A stretch of 64,000 bases of DNA, taken from assembly GCA_948567375.1 (NCBI GenBank), contig OX419761.1, positions 10,046,501-10,110,500 of the forward strand. Reading direction: 5' to 3'. Within the stretch, counting starts at the first letter, position 1; each line of letters starts with the position of its first letter. The DNA comes from Lunularia cruciata. Lineage: Eukaryota > Streptophyta > Marchantiopsida > Lunulariales > Lunulariaceae. The translations under genes and the position numbers were made by a program. Below are positions 23,299 through 34,749 of the stretch, piece by piece. The notes beneath the pieces were generated by a model. The model saw only the letters and a list, made by a program, of their open reading frames with translations, was not told the origin of the DNA and searched no databases.

Positions 23299-23968
23299 TG
23301 TGACAACCCGGCAAATATCACTTTTGCGGTAATTGGGTAAGTAAAGTTTGTTCCCGTAGAGATACGATCCAGAATTGGTCAAATACGAAGTCAAAAGTCA
23401 CAATTGCAGTTCTTCTTGATGACTTCTTCAATCTCTCAGGTAGAAACTACACCCAGAAGAGAGTAACAAGCTCACAATCTTGACAACCTGTCACGAATAC
23501 ACACACATAATCACAACATAGTCAATTCTGTCCAAACAACTCTTGATTGTGATGATTCAGATTCTCCCGAAGACAACACTTCACTGCAAGACCAATTTTG
23601 CCTCAGAATTGTGTTCCACCCCTCCACTAAAGGCACAACTTCCTCAATCAAAATTGCTTCACATCAACTTTGTGCTGCACTCACAAATGCAGAATACTAA
23701 CAACACTACAATTCCTCTCAGATCTGTCAAGGCATTGCTCCGATGCACTTCACTCAGGATCAAACACACAGAATGAACATCAAGGCTGCAGATTCCAACA
23801 TCCACAAGCACATTGACTTGCTCTTCAGAATTCTCCACACACTCACACACACAAACATGAAATTGACAATTGGAATTAAGCTTAAGCGACGAGTACTGAG
23901 AACAGCACTTCGCTTTATCTATCTTCAAAAATGTGAATACTGAATAACATTGTACTGCGAATGCTTCA

Positions 23969-23976
23969 TTTAAATA
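23969..23976 (-). promoter_or_regulatory. TATA-like box of F1 copy 8
   Basis: The minus strand reads TATTTAAA, 677 bases before the 3' terminus, the same spacing as in copy 1. It is followed about 12 bases later by the conserved GCATTCGCAGTA. Confidence 0.45.
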
Positions 23977-24083
23977 CTAAAGCAAACGGCAGATTTGCCT
24001 ACCTAGGCACCACTTCCTAACATCCTTTCCTACCTACGGATCCCAAAGGACAATCTAACTATTCATATTTGACCCTTCCTATC

Positions 24084-26640
24084 TTAAAATCGACTTTTAT
24101 TGATGACTACTTCATCATTGGCTTCCAAACCCGATGATCTTCCTACTATTTCACCTTCTTCGGGTACGACTGATTCTACTAATTTCTTTACTAATTCTAC
24201 AACTTCTTCACTACAATCTATAATTGAACTCTGGGTTACTCTATCTACACTCTTATTTCCCGACCCACTCTTCTCTAATGTGTCACTTCTCAAGTCCGAT
24301 GACACCTGAATTCCCACTTTTGCGACATCAGGTTTCTTCTCCCCTATCACACTATTCCGAATCTTTTCTAATTCCAAATTGACTAAATCTAATCTAAGAC
24401 TAACATTGTTCTCTACATCTAACATTTTCCTATCTACGTGTTCTCTCAACCGAATTAATAAGGTGTTCATGTCCACATCATTGGCTCTTCGCTTCCAAGT
24501 TTCCTGCACAAGTAACTTTAACTCATGCAGACGAGCTTCTTCCAATCTTCCTTTAGCCTCTGCGCTTAAGATTGCTTGTAATCTCCCAGCAAGGTCCCCT
24601 ACTGATTTCGATGCGTATCCTCAAGAACGCTCCACCTTCAACTCCATTCAATACATTTGCAACTCGTCTTCGTATTCTGCATCGAGCATCTTCTTCTCCT
24701 CTGCATACTGCACTTATTGCTGCTCCGCACTCTTGACAAGTTTATGCAAACGCTCTTCTTCTTCTTGCCTGGACGCCAATTCTCTCTGCCATACTTGATC
24801 TTTTGCTGCGGCACTCTTCTTCAAGCTGTCCAATTCTTGCTCCATCATGATGTTCATCGCCTTAAAATGGACATTCTTGACGTGCACATTACTTACTTCC
24901 TCCTGCATCTTGCTGAGCCACATCGCCTGCTCCTTCAACTCTCCAGCTTGCTTTTGCAGGTCCTTCTCCTTCTTTGCACAACTCTCTTGTAGCTCGCTCA
25001 ACATTTTCTTCCTCAAGTCTTCCTTCCTCCGAAGATCTTCAATTTCCGCACTTCTTCGGATTTGATGTGCTTGTAGCTCTTTCACTTCCTTCAACAGATG
25101 CCTCACCACTTGCAGCTCATTTATCCCTTTTACTCAATCTTGGGCAATTCCCATATGATGTTCTTTCAATAGCTCGAGCATAGGTGTGATCACTCTCATC
25201 AAATATGCTATCCCGCCTAAAGTTTCTTCTTCATCATTGCCACCTTTGTCTGGAGTCTTTTCCTGTGTCATCGGCTCCTTCATCCAAAGTCTTGATCTTT
25301 GTATCTTCGTAGTGTCGGCACTATCTTTGTCTTGGCCTCTTGAACTCGGCCCCGCAGAATACTCCGTCTTTACTTCGGGTTTTGGCTTGTTCTCCACCAT
25401 TGCCTCACCCGCCTCACTCACCACCACCGATTGCTGGACTTCGGGCTCTCCCTCACTTTCACTACCCGACTCCCCACTCTTCAACGTGAGCTCTTCTTCT
25501 TATGAGTCCCTCTTCGTGCGACTCAGTTTCTTCATCCGACTTCGATCCCAAAGATGCTCTTCTCACGACGTTAGTGGTCTTCAACATCAGCCTCTGCGTC
25601 TTGCATTGGATAGGCGATGGTTCAGCTTCTTTGGGTTTACTTTGCTTCTTTGTCTTTGGATTGGCCACATCTTCAATCTTCCACTGTCCCGTTCTCGCAA
25701 AGTATTCGTCATTCACCCGCAGCTGAAGCATATACTGTTGCTCTTCTTCGTCAGCTTCTCGCCTCAAATCAGGGTGCATGTGGGAGACCATATGATGCCG
25801 CTTGTCTTCAGAGAGCAAGTTTAGGCCAAAGTAGAAATGTGCTGCAAATGGTGCAAAATAATGCGGTGACGAGCCCATTTGCCAATTTACTACCATCTGC
25901 TTGGTTCGGTGATGGAAACACTTCGCCCAATTCATGGGTACTCTTGCAAACATCTGGTGAAAGAAGACCGCCTGCTGCATGGTTACATACGTTGTATGCT
26001 CCGGCTTGAACATGGCCATCATTGCCCCTACGATACTTCTTCGGATCGGGTCCCGATAGGACTCCACCTTGTAACCATTCGTAGTTCTTGGAGCAAAAAA
26101 CGAATTACGAATCTCCGCCGTCTCCTCTGCAGCATCACACTTCCGATAGAAGGTGATTCATATTGGCTCTCCTGCTTCTCTTCCCAGGACTAACTTCCAA
26201 TCCGACTCAGTCCATCGAGCCGGATTGCCTCTCTTCCCCTCCACTTTGGGACCCTCCTCACAATTACTGGCAGCGATCTCTTCCATTACTCCCGAGAAAC
26301 TGAAATTCCAGTTCCATGCTAAAAAGGTGATACGAAGTCTAACCAAGACTTTGATCCTAGCTACTACATCTACCCTTCGAATTGCAAAACCTCTCACTGC
26401 CAGCACGTTGGCCACCTTCTTTGCCATGATTTGTTCTCTTGTTCTACGCTGTTGGAAGATCAGCCCCTCTCCTGGACGAGACACTCTAACTCCCTCAGGG
26501 TTTTGGAAAATTTCACTCTTGATGGGCTTTTGGACACGCATTCCTATAAGATGACTACTCAAAGGAATTGGAAATTTACTCAACAAATTCAACTTCCGCC
26601 TGCGCAGTCGCAATTTTATATTGCCCCAAATTGCAGTCAT
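24084..26640 (-). pseudogene. F1 LTR-borne coiled-coil protein, best preserved copy (copy 8)
   Basis: The function is unknown. From the ATG at 26640 one frame runs to about 25500 with a single stop at 26155-26157, where copy 1 has Trp. An insertion near 25490-25500 then shifts the frame, which continues to 24084 with a few stops (about 25133, 24713 and others before 24545). The predicted protein is about 850 residues: basic N-terminus; LAWNWNFSFSG and WTESDWKLVLG motifs (residues about 110-160); VTMQQAVFFHQMF, NWAKCFHHRT and YFAPFAAHFYFGLNLL (about 200-270); HPDLRREAD; an acidic linker; a coiled coil over about 350 residues; and a C-terminal TLEKSGSGNK module. No signal peptide or membrane segment was seen. 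The conserved Trp/His/Phe block suggests a folded domain. Confidence 0.65.
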
Positions 26641-26992
26641 TCTTCAATCAATTTTGTCTGTGAGTTTCTCTCTTCTATGCGCACTCCCGGTCACTGTCAA
26701 GACATGCTTCTTTTGCCCCTACTGTTTCTTGAAATGTACTTTCTTGCCACGTACCGAGGTTGTTAAACGGTCTTCATCATTCCTGCATTTTCCAACCCAA
26801 AGATGATGATTTTTGGCCTGCTTCCGGCGTACTTCTCTGCTGAGTACCTCCATCATCGGATCCAATGTCAGCTTCTTCGGCTTTCCTCTGAAGTTACTTT
26901 CACCTCTTCTTTGTTTGCAATTTGACTTTTCCGTGCTTACTTCATCTCTTAAACACTACTAACCATAAAAAACAAAAAATGTGGGTACCACA

Positions 26993-28161
26993 AGTATGCT
27001 TTAGTAGTGGCAGTCTTGGCTCACTATAGTCTATGACCATGGCACCATCAGTTTCAGCTTTTAGTGGTGCAATTACTTGGCCTAGTGATTTATTGGAGGG
27101 GAACACCCATGCAAAGGATACTCCAATACTAGAGGAGATCACTTGGATTGTTCCATTCACCTTGGATGTTTCAATGTGGAGTTCAGAGGAAGCATTGTAG
27201 CAACATGCAAATTGGTTGGTGCAGTAGGCTTGGAGTGGATCCTTTGTACCACCAAGAGATGAGTGTGAGGATGAGCCTCCATAGTTAATTACCTTGACAC
27301 CTTTGGATACCACACTCATTGCTTGGTAGTATCCAATAGAGAAAGTATGTCTATTGGAGTTGTTTGGTGTTATTAGCATTGGACTAATTGTGGTCCTATA
27401 GGTAGGTATACAAGTATAGAGGTACTTGTATGTGGAGAGAGATGAGACTACTATGTGAGTCTCTCTACTTCATATGGCACACTTGGCTTTCTTAATATCC
27501 TGAGTTATTGCCAATATCAACAGTCAAGGGTTACCAGAAGACCCTACTAGCAAACATTTTCTTGTTGGGAGTGCAAGACTTAGAGGGACATGGTCCCATT
27601 CACTTGGTAATTGTTGGATGGCCATGTTAGAGACATACACATGTTGGCCAAGATTTGGGTTTTCAAGATTCCCATTCTAGTGTGTTTTGGGAGATGTTAC
27701 ACATACTATGACATCTCCAAGTTCATTAGACTATTTTGCTAGCTTACATTTTAGAGAACATCCCTTTGATGGTTGGTAGCAATTACACATCAGGTCCATT
27801 CTTGGATGGGACTTGCCATATTGTTAGATGCAACTAGAGTTAGATCATGGGCTCATCATTTTTATCTTTGGTGGACAAAATTCTTACCTAAAGAGGTTCT
27901 ATAGTGTGCTTATGATGGGATTCAACAACTAGATCACATCATTATTGATGACATCTTGGATGTTGAATATAATTCTCAGATGGTGATAGTGACCGATAGG
28001 TCACCTCTGGCATTGGTGCACCTAGTTTGATAGCCTAAAGCCACTTTTTCCACACTTATGAGTTTTCTAAGCTCTCATGCATTTTGAGAGGAAGGTCTTA
28101 GACTTGTTTGGGACTCATAGTTATATAGTTGATGGAGCCTAACACAATGAGAGAGAACAGA
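26993..28161 (+). mobile_element. Element A piece 2: protease-to-methyltransferase region
   Basis: It continues element A after F1 copy 8 and aligns with B 36030-34870 on the opposite strand. The first 350 bases are a linker with stops. The methyltransferase domain starts about 27340. F1b copy 9 interrupts it at 28161. Confidence 0.65.
27340..28161 (+). pseudogene. DNA cytosine-5 methyltransferase domain of element A (split, broken)
   Basis: This domain would transfer methyl from S-adenosylmethionine to cytosine C5. Visible signatures are motif I (27348-27395, CLLELFGVISIGL then V-G-I and RYLYVE), motif IV with catalytic Cys (27616-27627, GWPC, followed by a stop where Gln is expected), a downstream FWEML, and motif VI ENIP (27754-27765). 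About 20 residues after GWPC comes the D-S-H-S-S-V-F pattern typical of the PCQ loop. The C-terminal part lies at 30052-30180 beyond F1b copy 9 (GQAMELNCLTWIVSLGL). Stops and frameshifts abolish coding. The placement between protease and reverse transcriptase matches B. Confidence 0.75.
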
Positions 28162-30051
28162 TGTGGCAACCCGGAAAATATCACTTTTGTGATAATCAAG
28201 TAAGTAAAGTTTGTTCCCGTATAGATACTAATAAAAGATGTCCAAATACAAAGTCAAACAGTAACAAGTTGTTCTTCTTGGTTGCATCTTTTATCAAGGT
28301 AGAAACCACATCCAAAAGAGAGTAACAAGCATTGATTTGTAGTCTCGTCACACAAAAATGTCACACTAATCACAACTCCATCAAATCTTTCCAAACAATC
28401 TTGATTGTGATGATTTAGTCTCTTGCAAAAATGGCACTGCACTAAAAATGACTTTGTCTCAAAATTGTGTTCCACCCCTCCAATGAAGGCACAACTTCCT
28501 CAATCAATATTGCTTCACATCAACACTATGCTGCACTCATAAATGCAAAATACTACCAACACTACAATTCCTCTCAAATCTATCACGGCATTGCTCCGAT
28601 TGCACTTCACTTAGTATCAAACACACAAAATAAAGATCACAGCTATGGAATCCAACATCCAACAAACACATTGATTTGCACTTCAAAATTCTCCACACTC
28701 ACAAGCACACACATAGTTGTTCCTTGAATAAAGCTCAAGCGACAAACACTGAAGTTAGCACTTTGCTTTATGTATTCTCAAGAATAATGAATATTGAACA
28801 ACAACATACTACAAATGCCTCCTTTAAATAGGCTGAGCTCTTCAGCAATTATCTATCAACTATACCGTTCTACAACAACTTTTACTACCTGCAAATCCAA
28901 AATGACAATGCACCTCTTCATATCTGCCCCTTCAAATCTCAAATCTGTTACTATTCCAATCCAATGCTAACTTCAACTTTGGATTCCAATCCAAAAGAAT
29001 ACTCCTTCATCTCTTGTACTTCAGGTCTATCTAATTCTACTAAGTCCTTTGCTATTCCTACTACCTCTTCACTAAAAACTACAATTGCACTAGTGGGTAA
29101 CTTATCTAACTCTTTATCTCCCGACCCACTCTTCTCTAAAGTATCAAGTATCAAATCCAAAGACACATGCACTCCTACTTCTGCCACTTCCGGTCTAACT
29201 ACTATTGATTCCTTTGCTAATTCTACTATATCCTCATCAAGAATTGTAATTGAAAGCATGGGTACACTATCTACGCCTTCAATTTGTAACCCAGTTTCCC
29301 CTAATTGCTCATGTTATTGACTCAAAGACACTTAATGTCTGATCCTGCACTTTGGGTTCATTCACTATTACTATTTCTCTTCTAATTTTATCTTATCTTC
29401 AATCAAAATTGAAATTGAAGTCATGGGTATCCTAAATATCTTCTTTTTCCCTACTCTAACTTCCTTTGATGCCTCTAGCAAGACTCCCAAAGTCACCTTC
29501 ACTACACCCTGAAGTCCGACCACCTTAGATTTAGTCACCTTCATCTTAAGGCAAAGAAGCTTCTAACCAAAAGTTGTAGAGACCCAAAGAACATAAACCC
29601 AAAGTACTATGAACCCAAAGACACTCAACTATTGTATACATCTACTCCCAAAACTTCAAATGCTTGTAACTTTTGCTATAGACCTCCAAAATTTACAATT
29701 TTGGTGGCAACAAAAAGCCCTAAACGAGATGCTTTCAACAAAATATAGCACAAATGATTTGGATTATTTGTCATTGAGATATGGCCACCGCAGTAATCCT
29801 GACCTACAACTTCTATTCCTCCTTTAGGTCTGCATTCCTTCAATGTCTGATCCAAGTTTTTCTTCCTCTCACGCAAACTAAGCTTCTTTGGATCTGATTC
29901 AATCCAAGTGCTTCTTCCTCCAACACAAAGTTGACTTTCTTTGGCTTGATCAAAAGATAGGTTTCTCTTCATTTCTTCTCCATTTGGTTTCAATTTGGTT
30001 TTAGCAAGGTACTTTTTCAAAACTTGTCCAAAATCAAAAATGTGGGTACCA
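28162..30051 (-). mobile_element. F1b short-form long LTR, copy 9, inside element A
   Basis: It begins TGTGGCAACCCGG on + and ends TGTGGGTACCA. At 1.89 kb it has the same leader and tandem-module structure as copy 3. Its TATA-like box is at 28823-28830. Element A resumes on the far side (28130 joins 30052), so insertion is clear, but I could not read an exact target duplication (ACAGA against AGGCG). Confidence 0.7.
28951..29330 (-). pseudogene. F1b C-terminal module frame, tandem
   Basis: The open stretch 29259-28951 reads two successive modules of about 50-65 residues. Each has ITILDEDIVELAKE or SEEVVGIAKD-type helices followed by a Leu-Asp-Thr-Leu-Glu-Lys-Ser-Gly motif and DKLPTSAI. A third, more decayed unit lies upstream to about 29480. 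The long form of F1 has only one unit. Function is unknown. Confidence 0.45.
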
Positions 30052-30484
30052 AGGCGGGCAATGGGATATTGCACCGGTATTATTGCTATTCCAATAGTGT
30101 TAGAGGCATCCAAGCATTAGATGTTAGGTCAAGCTATGGAATTGAACTGTTTGACCTGGATTGTGAGCCTTGGCTTGACATAAAAACATAGGATGTACTT
30201 GATAGACATCACCACTCAGACACTTGTGAGCCTTGTGCCTATCAAGACAATTTAGGCACATGCTAGGGGTGATGGACCAATAAACATGGTATTCTTGGGA
30301 TAATTAGTAGCTACTAGGGAGAGTGGTCTACTTAGAGTCCATCCATGTGAGCGTGGTCTACTTGGATTACACCCTTGGTCTACTTGGAATGCAACTAGAG
30401 GACGTTTGGAACTTATAGCCAGAGTAGAGGGAGTTATTACACTGAGGTTGGGACCTCTAGTGGTTGGGAGCATGACACTACTAT
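30052..30484 (+). pseudogene. Element A piece 3: methyltransferase C-terminus and linker
   Basis: It matches B 34860-34430 in reverse. It holds GQAMELNCLTWIVSLGL (30140-30190), the last conserved methyltransferase block, then a linker toward reverse transcriptase. It ends at GCATGACACTACTATG, where element B was inserted. Confidence 0.6.
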
Positions 30485-31150
30485 GTCATGCATATATACA
30501 TTGCTACACAATATATATCATTGTTCATATCATACACTATAGAAGCACAACTCACACATAAGTCATACATAGACTCTAAAGTGCCACAATAATCAAATTG
30601 TTTACCACTCTCAACCCAACTCAACTAAGATCAGTACTTGATCAATCACTCTATAAACTGCCAACAATTGGGCACTAATTATAGTCAAGCCACACCCACT
30701 CAAGCATAGAGAATCCAGGTGACGCTTTCCGGCCTTTGTCCACCATAGCCAGGAACTCAAAGGCTCAACATCAAAGAAGTGAGCTCTCTGGAGCTACACT
30801 TCAAAAGTATACCTCCTAGACTCGAGCTAGGTCTGAACTCTAACAGTCCCACTGATGGCACACTTGACGGTGCAAATGGTGCAAAGTGACGGTGGGCCCC
30901 ACCATGAAGTCAATACCCCAAACACAAAATCTGACCGTCAAAAAGTAGTCTCTAAGAAATTGCTAAAATAACTCTAACTATTATCACTGCAACTCCAATG
31001 TACAAGCAATCTAGATATGACACTACAAATGGCATGATAGCTGTCGTGTGTATATACATCACTACACAATATACATCGCTATCAATATCATACACTCTAG
31101 AAGCACAACTCACACATAAGTCATACATAGACTCTAAAGTGCCACAATTG
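30485..31150 (-). repeat. 3' terminal repeat region of B (R1-core-R1)
   Basis: On the minus strand, TGTGGCACTTTAGAG starts right after the polypurine tract. A roughly 110-base segment (R1, 31150-31040) precedes a roughly 445-base core (31036-30592) homologous to 39917-39470, and a second R1 (30588-30485) follows. R1 itself starts TG and ends GACA. The 5' end of B has core without either R1, so the LTR structure is not a simple pair. Confidence 0.55.
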
Positions 31151-31321
31151 CCCCCCTAGATGGTGGTTAGGTCCCTCTAACTCCAAATAGCCATGTACTC
31201 CAAGTATATGGTACACCCTATGATGGGCAAAAATCAGGAGTCTAGGTGCTTTGGAGCCCCATTGTTAGTCGCATGTCTGCAATCTACACCATATAAAGAA
31301 TGAACTAGCTATAGGTCAAAT

Positions 31322-31462
31322 ACATCTAGGACATAACCACTATCCCTGAGGAACCACCGTGAGGGGAGGGGTCATACATGCAATATGCCATCCTCTCAAA
31401 TAGTTATCACACACTAACATAATAGCAGCTCCACTAGAAGAACCACATCACATACACCTCAA
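31322..31462 (-). pseudogene. PHD finger at the C-terminus of B integrase (broken)
   Basis: On the minus strand the pattern is LRC-M-stop-CG, then MLVCDNYLRGWHIACMTPP, then TVVP, a stop before W, and LCPRC. This is the C4HC3 order of a PHD finger, a zinc fold that in other proteins binds histone H3 tails. Cys 4 (two after CD) is Tyr here and two in-frame stops are present. It is preceded by an integrase tail (VLPSGVLVLEGRDGVVW, HNCAPCH). The family's first Cys is present here but mutated in A. Confidence 0.75.
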
Positions 31463-31639
31463 GCCTACACGTACAAGTGCCATGCTTGGGTCCATAGTAC
31501 CATCAATGTTTGGGAGGTGGCATGGCGCACAATTGTGCACATGATCCTTCCAAACAACACCATCACGTCCTTCTAACACAAGGACTCCAGATGGCAAAAC
31601 CTCATGCACTCTCAAGATAGTGCGGCCTGTCAAAACATC

Positions 31640-32560
31640 AAATGTCATCAATGTTGTATATACATATGTTGCTTGGATGAAATTGACAGATTGAGGGTCT
31701 ATAACCTCCTCCTTGAATAGTAGCATAGCATAAAGTATCTCTATGTTGAGCAATTGCCAAGTTCTCAAAGGCCATTGGCATCACAATTTGAAAGATCTTT
31801 GCCCGCTGAGAACATTTGCTCATCCATACATCTGGGTCATCCAAGTCCACAACTATAGTAGCATATCGACAAATGGCTGCAGGTAAATCTGAATCTTGTC
31901 CATATAGTAGAAAGTATAGAGAGAAGGATGCTAAGGAGGCTTGCCAGCTGAATCTATAGCCCATGGTCAACCAAGGTAACTAGAGATCCCAATCTCCCAA
32001 GTGGCCTTTCTGCAAACCATACTTTTGCAATCCTCTCTTCACCGTCTGAACCACTCTCTCTGCTAAGCCATCGGCCTCAGGGTGATCTTGGGATGTAGTA
32101 CAATGATCAATCAAAGCCTTGTCACACAAGACCTTAAACTCCCCCAAGAACTCTGTACCCTGATCAGTCAAAACCTCAATTGGTGCACCAAAATGACTAA
32201 GAACTTCATCCAGGAAAGAGTAAGCTGCCCTTTCACTATACTTGTCAAGAAGTGCCACCAACTCAATCCACTTGGAGAAGTGCTCTACCATCACCAAAAC
32301 ATCCCGATGATGTCTCACAGTCAGCGGTAAAGGTCCAGCAAACTCCAAACTCCAACGGTAACCCAATCCCATGATAGGTAATGGGTGTAACTATGGCATA
32401 GGAGCATTGAATGATGCTCTAACTCGGTCACAAACCACACATTGTGACAACAAACTGCTGTACCTTGGTCTGCATATCGTGCCACCAATAATGACTCTAG
32501 AGTAAGCTATATGTTTGCTTTACTCCAAAATGTCCTAGCTCCTCATGAGCATGACAGACC
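31640..32560 (-). pseudogene. Integrase of element B (broken)
   Basis: It would insert element cDNA into the genome. An N-terminal HHCC-like region (32560-32420: CHAHEELGHFGVKQTYSLL, then Cys residues near 32440) is followed by the core. The core shows WSLEFAGPLPLT where the first catalytic Asp has become Glu, VLTDQGTEF (second Asp), and DGLAERVVQT (Glu). The block MPMAFENLAIAQHRDTL follows at 31800-31730. Frameshifts near 31980 and stops are present. It continues directly into the linker and PHD finger. Confidence 0.75.
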
Positions 32561-32779
32561 AACTGTGGTCTCTGAGATAGAAATGGTACCACTTGCACTC
32601 TACTATCCTTCCATACACGCAAAAGGTGTCTGCACTCCAATCTGAACCGTTAGGCTGAAGAACACATTCTCTCTCCGTGGCCCCAATTGTGCTACCCACA
32701 ACACCAGTGCAAAGAGAGTCCATCACTAAGACATCATCATGAATGTCTTGCTGAACTATACCAATATCTTCACTCTCTA

Positions 32780-33290
32780 GATCTATGACCTCAATAACTC
32801 CTCTTGTATGTGCTGAGAGAGATACCACCAAAGCCTCTACAAATAAACACAGAAAGGCCGATGCATGCCAACTTGGCACCATCTCCTCATCTGTCTCACC
32901 ATGCCAATGTGCTCCGGTCTGATATTGCTTGCTGGGATATGGGTTTCTACTCAACCCATCTGCATCACGGTTCACCACTCCAAGTTTGTGAACAACCGTG
33001 AAATCATACTCCTGTAAAATCAGAGCCCATTGTGCAAGCTTACCTAAAAGCTTGTCGTACTCCATCAACCACGTTAGTGGCCGATGATCAGTGATGAGAG
33101 GGAAGGGGTTACCAAATAGGTAACATCGGAAATGTGCTACTGCCCAAACTGCTACCAAGCACTCTCCTTCATATGAGCTATACTTTGCCTCCGCTGAATT
33201 GTTGGAGCAACTAGCGTAGGCCACCACAAACTCCTTCCCCTCATCATCATGTTGGGTGAGCACCGCTCCAAGCCCCAACATACTCCAATT
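32780..33290 (-). pseudogene. RNase H of element B (largely open)
   Basis: The open stretch 33281-32535 reads MLGLGAVLTQHDDEGKEF, VVAYAS, SSYEGECLAVWAV-like text, FRCYLFG, LITDHRPLTWLM, then DADGLSRNP. This is the standard gypsy RNase H order (degrades the RNA strand after reverse transcription). The start codon is only the first Met after a stop; the domain was part of the polyprotein. A spacer to integrase follows. Confidence 0.75.
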
Positions 33291-33389
33291 AGTATGAACC
33301 TAAAATGGTCGTCCTCTGATCGGTCTCCTCAAAATAGGAGCAGATGTTAACCTCTCCTTGAGCTCTACAAAAGCTCTCTACTGCTCATC

Positions 33390-34130
33390 TCCCCAACACC
33401 ACTCCTATGTAAGCTTGGTCAGCTTCATCAAGGCCTTGGCAATGGCACTAAATCCTCTAACATAGCGGTGATAGAAGTTTGCCAACCCAAGAATGCTTGC
33501 ACTTTGCTCACATCCGTAGGCCAAGGAAATGTGCAATAGCCTCCACCTTGGTCTACTAAACACCAATTCCTCCAAGGTTGATAGTGTGACCCAAATACTC
33601 AACCTCCTCATGGAAGAACCTACACTTCCCAAGATGTAATTTGAATCCATGAGATCTCAACCTCTCAAACACCTCCAATAACTGTCTCTCATGCTCCTCC
33701 ATAGTAGTGCTATGGACCAAAGTGTCATCAATATAGCATCAAGCAAAATCCAATCTAGCTAGGATCCTATCCATGACCCTCTGGAACTCAGCAAGAGTGT
33801 TCTTTAACCCAAACGGTAAGAACCTCCACTTATATAACACATCCTTGCTATGAGGATCAATAGCCCAAAATGTTGTCTTGGACTTATCCTCCTCCTTGAT
33901 TGGCAACTGATAATATCCCGCTCAAAGATCCAAAGTACTGAAGACCTTTTCATGCCCAATCACATCAAAAATCTCTCTAGTGTAAGCATGGCATACCGAT
34001 CAGCCTTGGTTTGTTGGTTGATAGGACGGTAATCTCCACACATCCGCCTATCTGTGTAGTTGTTATGCATATTCTTGTTGGTTGGCATCACTATTGCTGA
34101 TGCATACTCTCCATGTGAAATCTCCACCAA
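33390..34130 (-). pseudogene. Reverse transcriptase of element B (broken)
   Basis: Minus-strand motifs: RRMCGDYRPINQQTKADRY (about 34050), then the palm with Asp-Asp preceded by a stop where Tyr/Ile is expected (about 33735). HERQLLEVFERLRSHGFKLH and GKCRFFHEEVEYLGHTI follow (33700-33590). Several frameshifts and stops are present. The MCGDYRPIN block is the usual gypsy fingers/palm entry. Confidence 0.7.
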
Positions 34131-34749
34131 TCTAGCCTCAAAAAGGTCACTACTCCGGCTCTAAATCAATATCCTCTCCATCTCACTATATTGATAAGGA
34201 TGTCCAAAAACTGGTGTATCGCTAATCAGCTCAATCCGTATACCGGGTCCTTTTAGAGCACCCAAATCCTTCATACTAAAGGCAAAATAACTTGTGTGGC
34301 TCCTCAAGAACCTCCAAACCTTTTGTCTTTCCTCTCTAGTAAGCTTGGGTCCAAGATCTGGCTCCCAAGTATCCTCTGTAATTGTAGTAGGAGTGGAAGA
34401 CGTACTGACTGGTTGCTACACTGGGCCCTTGGGATCAATAGTGTCATGCTCCCACCCACTAGAGGTCCCAACCTTTGTGTGAAAAACTCCCTCCACTCTG
34501 GCTGCAAGCTCCACACGTCCTCTAGCTGCATCCCAAGTGGACCAAGGATGTAATCTAAGTAGCTCATGCTCACTTGGATGGACTCCAAGTAGACCACTCT
34601 CCCTAGTAGCTACTGGATGTGTCCCAAGAATACCATGTCCACTTGGTCCATCGCCCCCAACATGTGCATGAATTATCTTGATAGGCACAAGGCTCACAAG
34701 TGTCCAAATAGTGATGCCTATCAAGCACATCCTACGCTGCTCTGCCAAG

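Larger units (their letters stand above)
23299..26992 (-). mobile_element. F1 long LTR, copy 8, complete, inserted in element A
   Basis: On + it runs from TGTGACAACCCGGC to TGTGGGTACCACA, 3694 bp, flanked by AATAT (23294-23298) and AGTAT (26993-26997), a 4-of-5 match. Element A reads on across the junction, which independently confirms both ends. No LTR-like direct repeat exists inside it. It is the best preserved long-form copy. Confidence 0.8.

Noticed and set aside
24100-26800. Long plus-strand frames overlapping F1 copy 8 (for example 25186-25824)
   Set aside because: They are antisense shadows of the F1 protein. The minus frame shows coiled-coil heptads and conservation with copies 1, 5 and 12; the plus frame does not.
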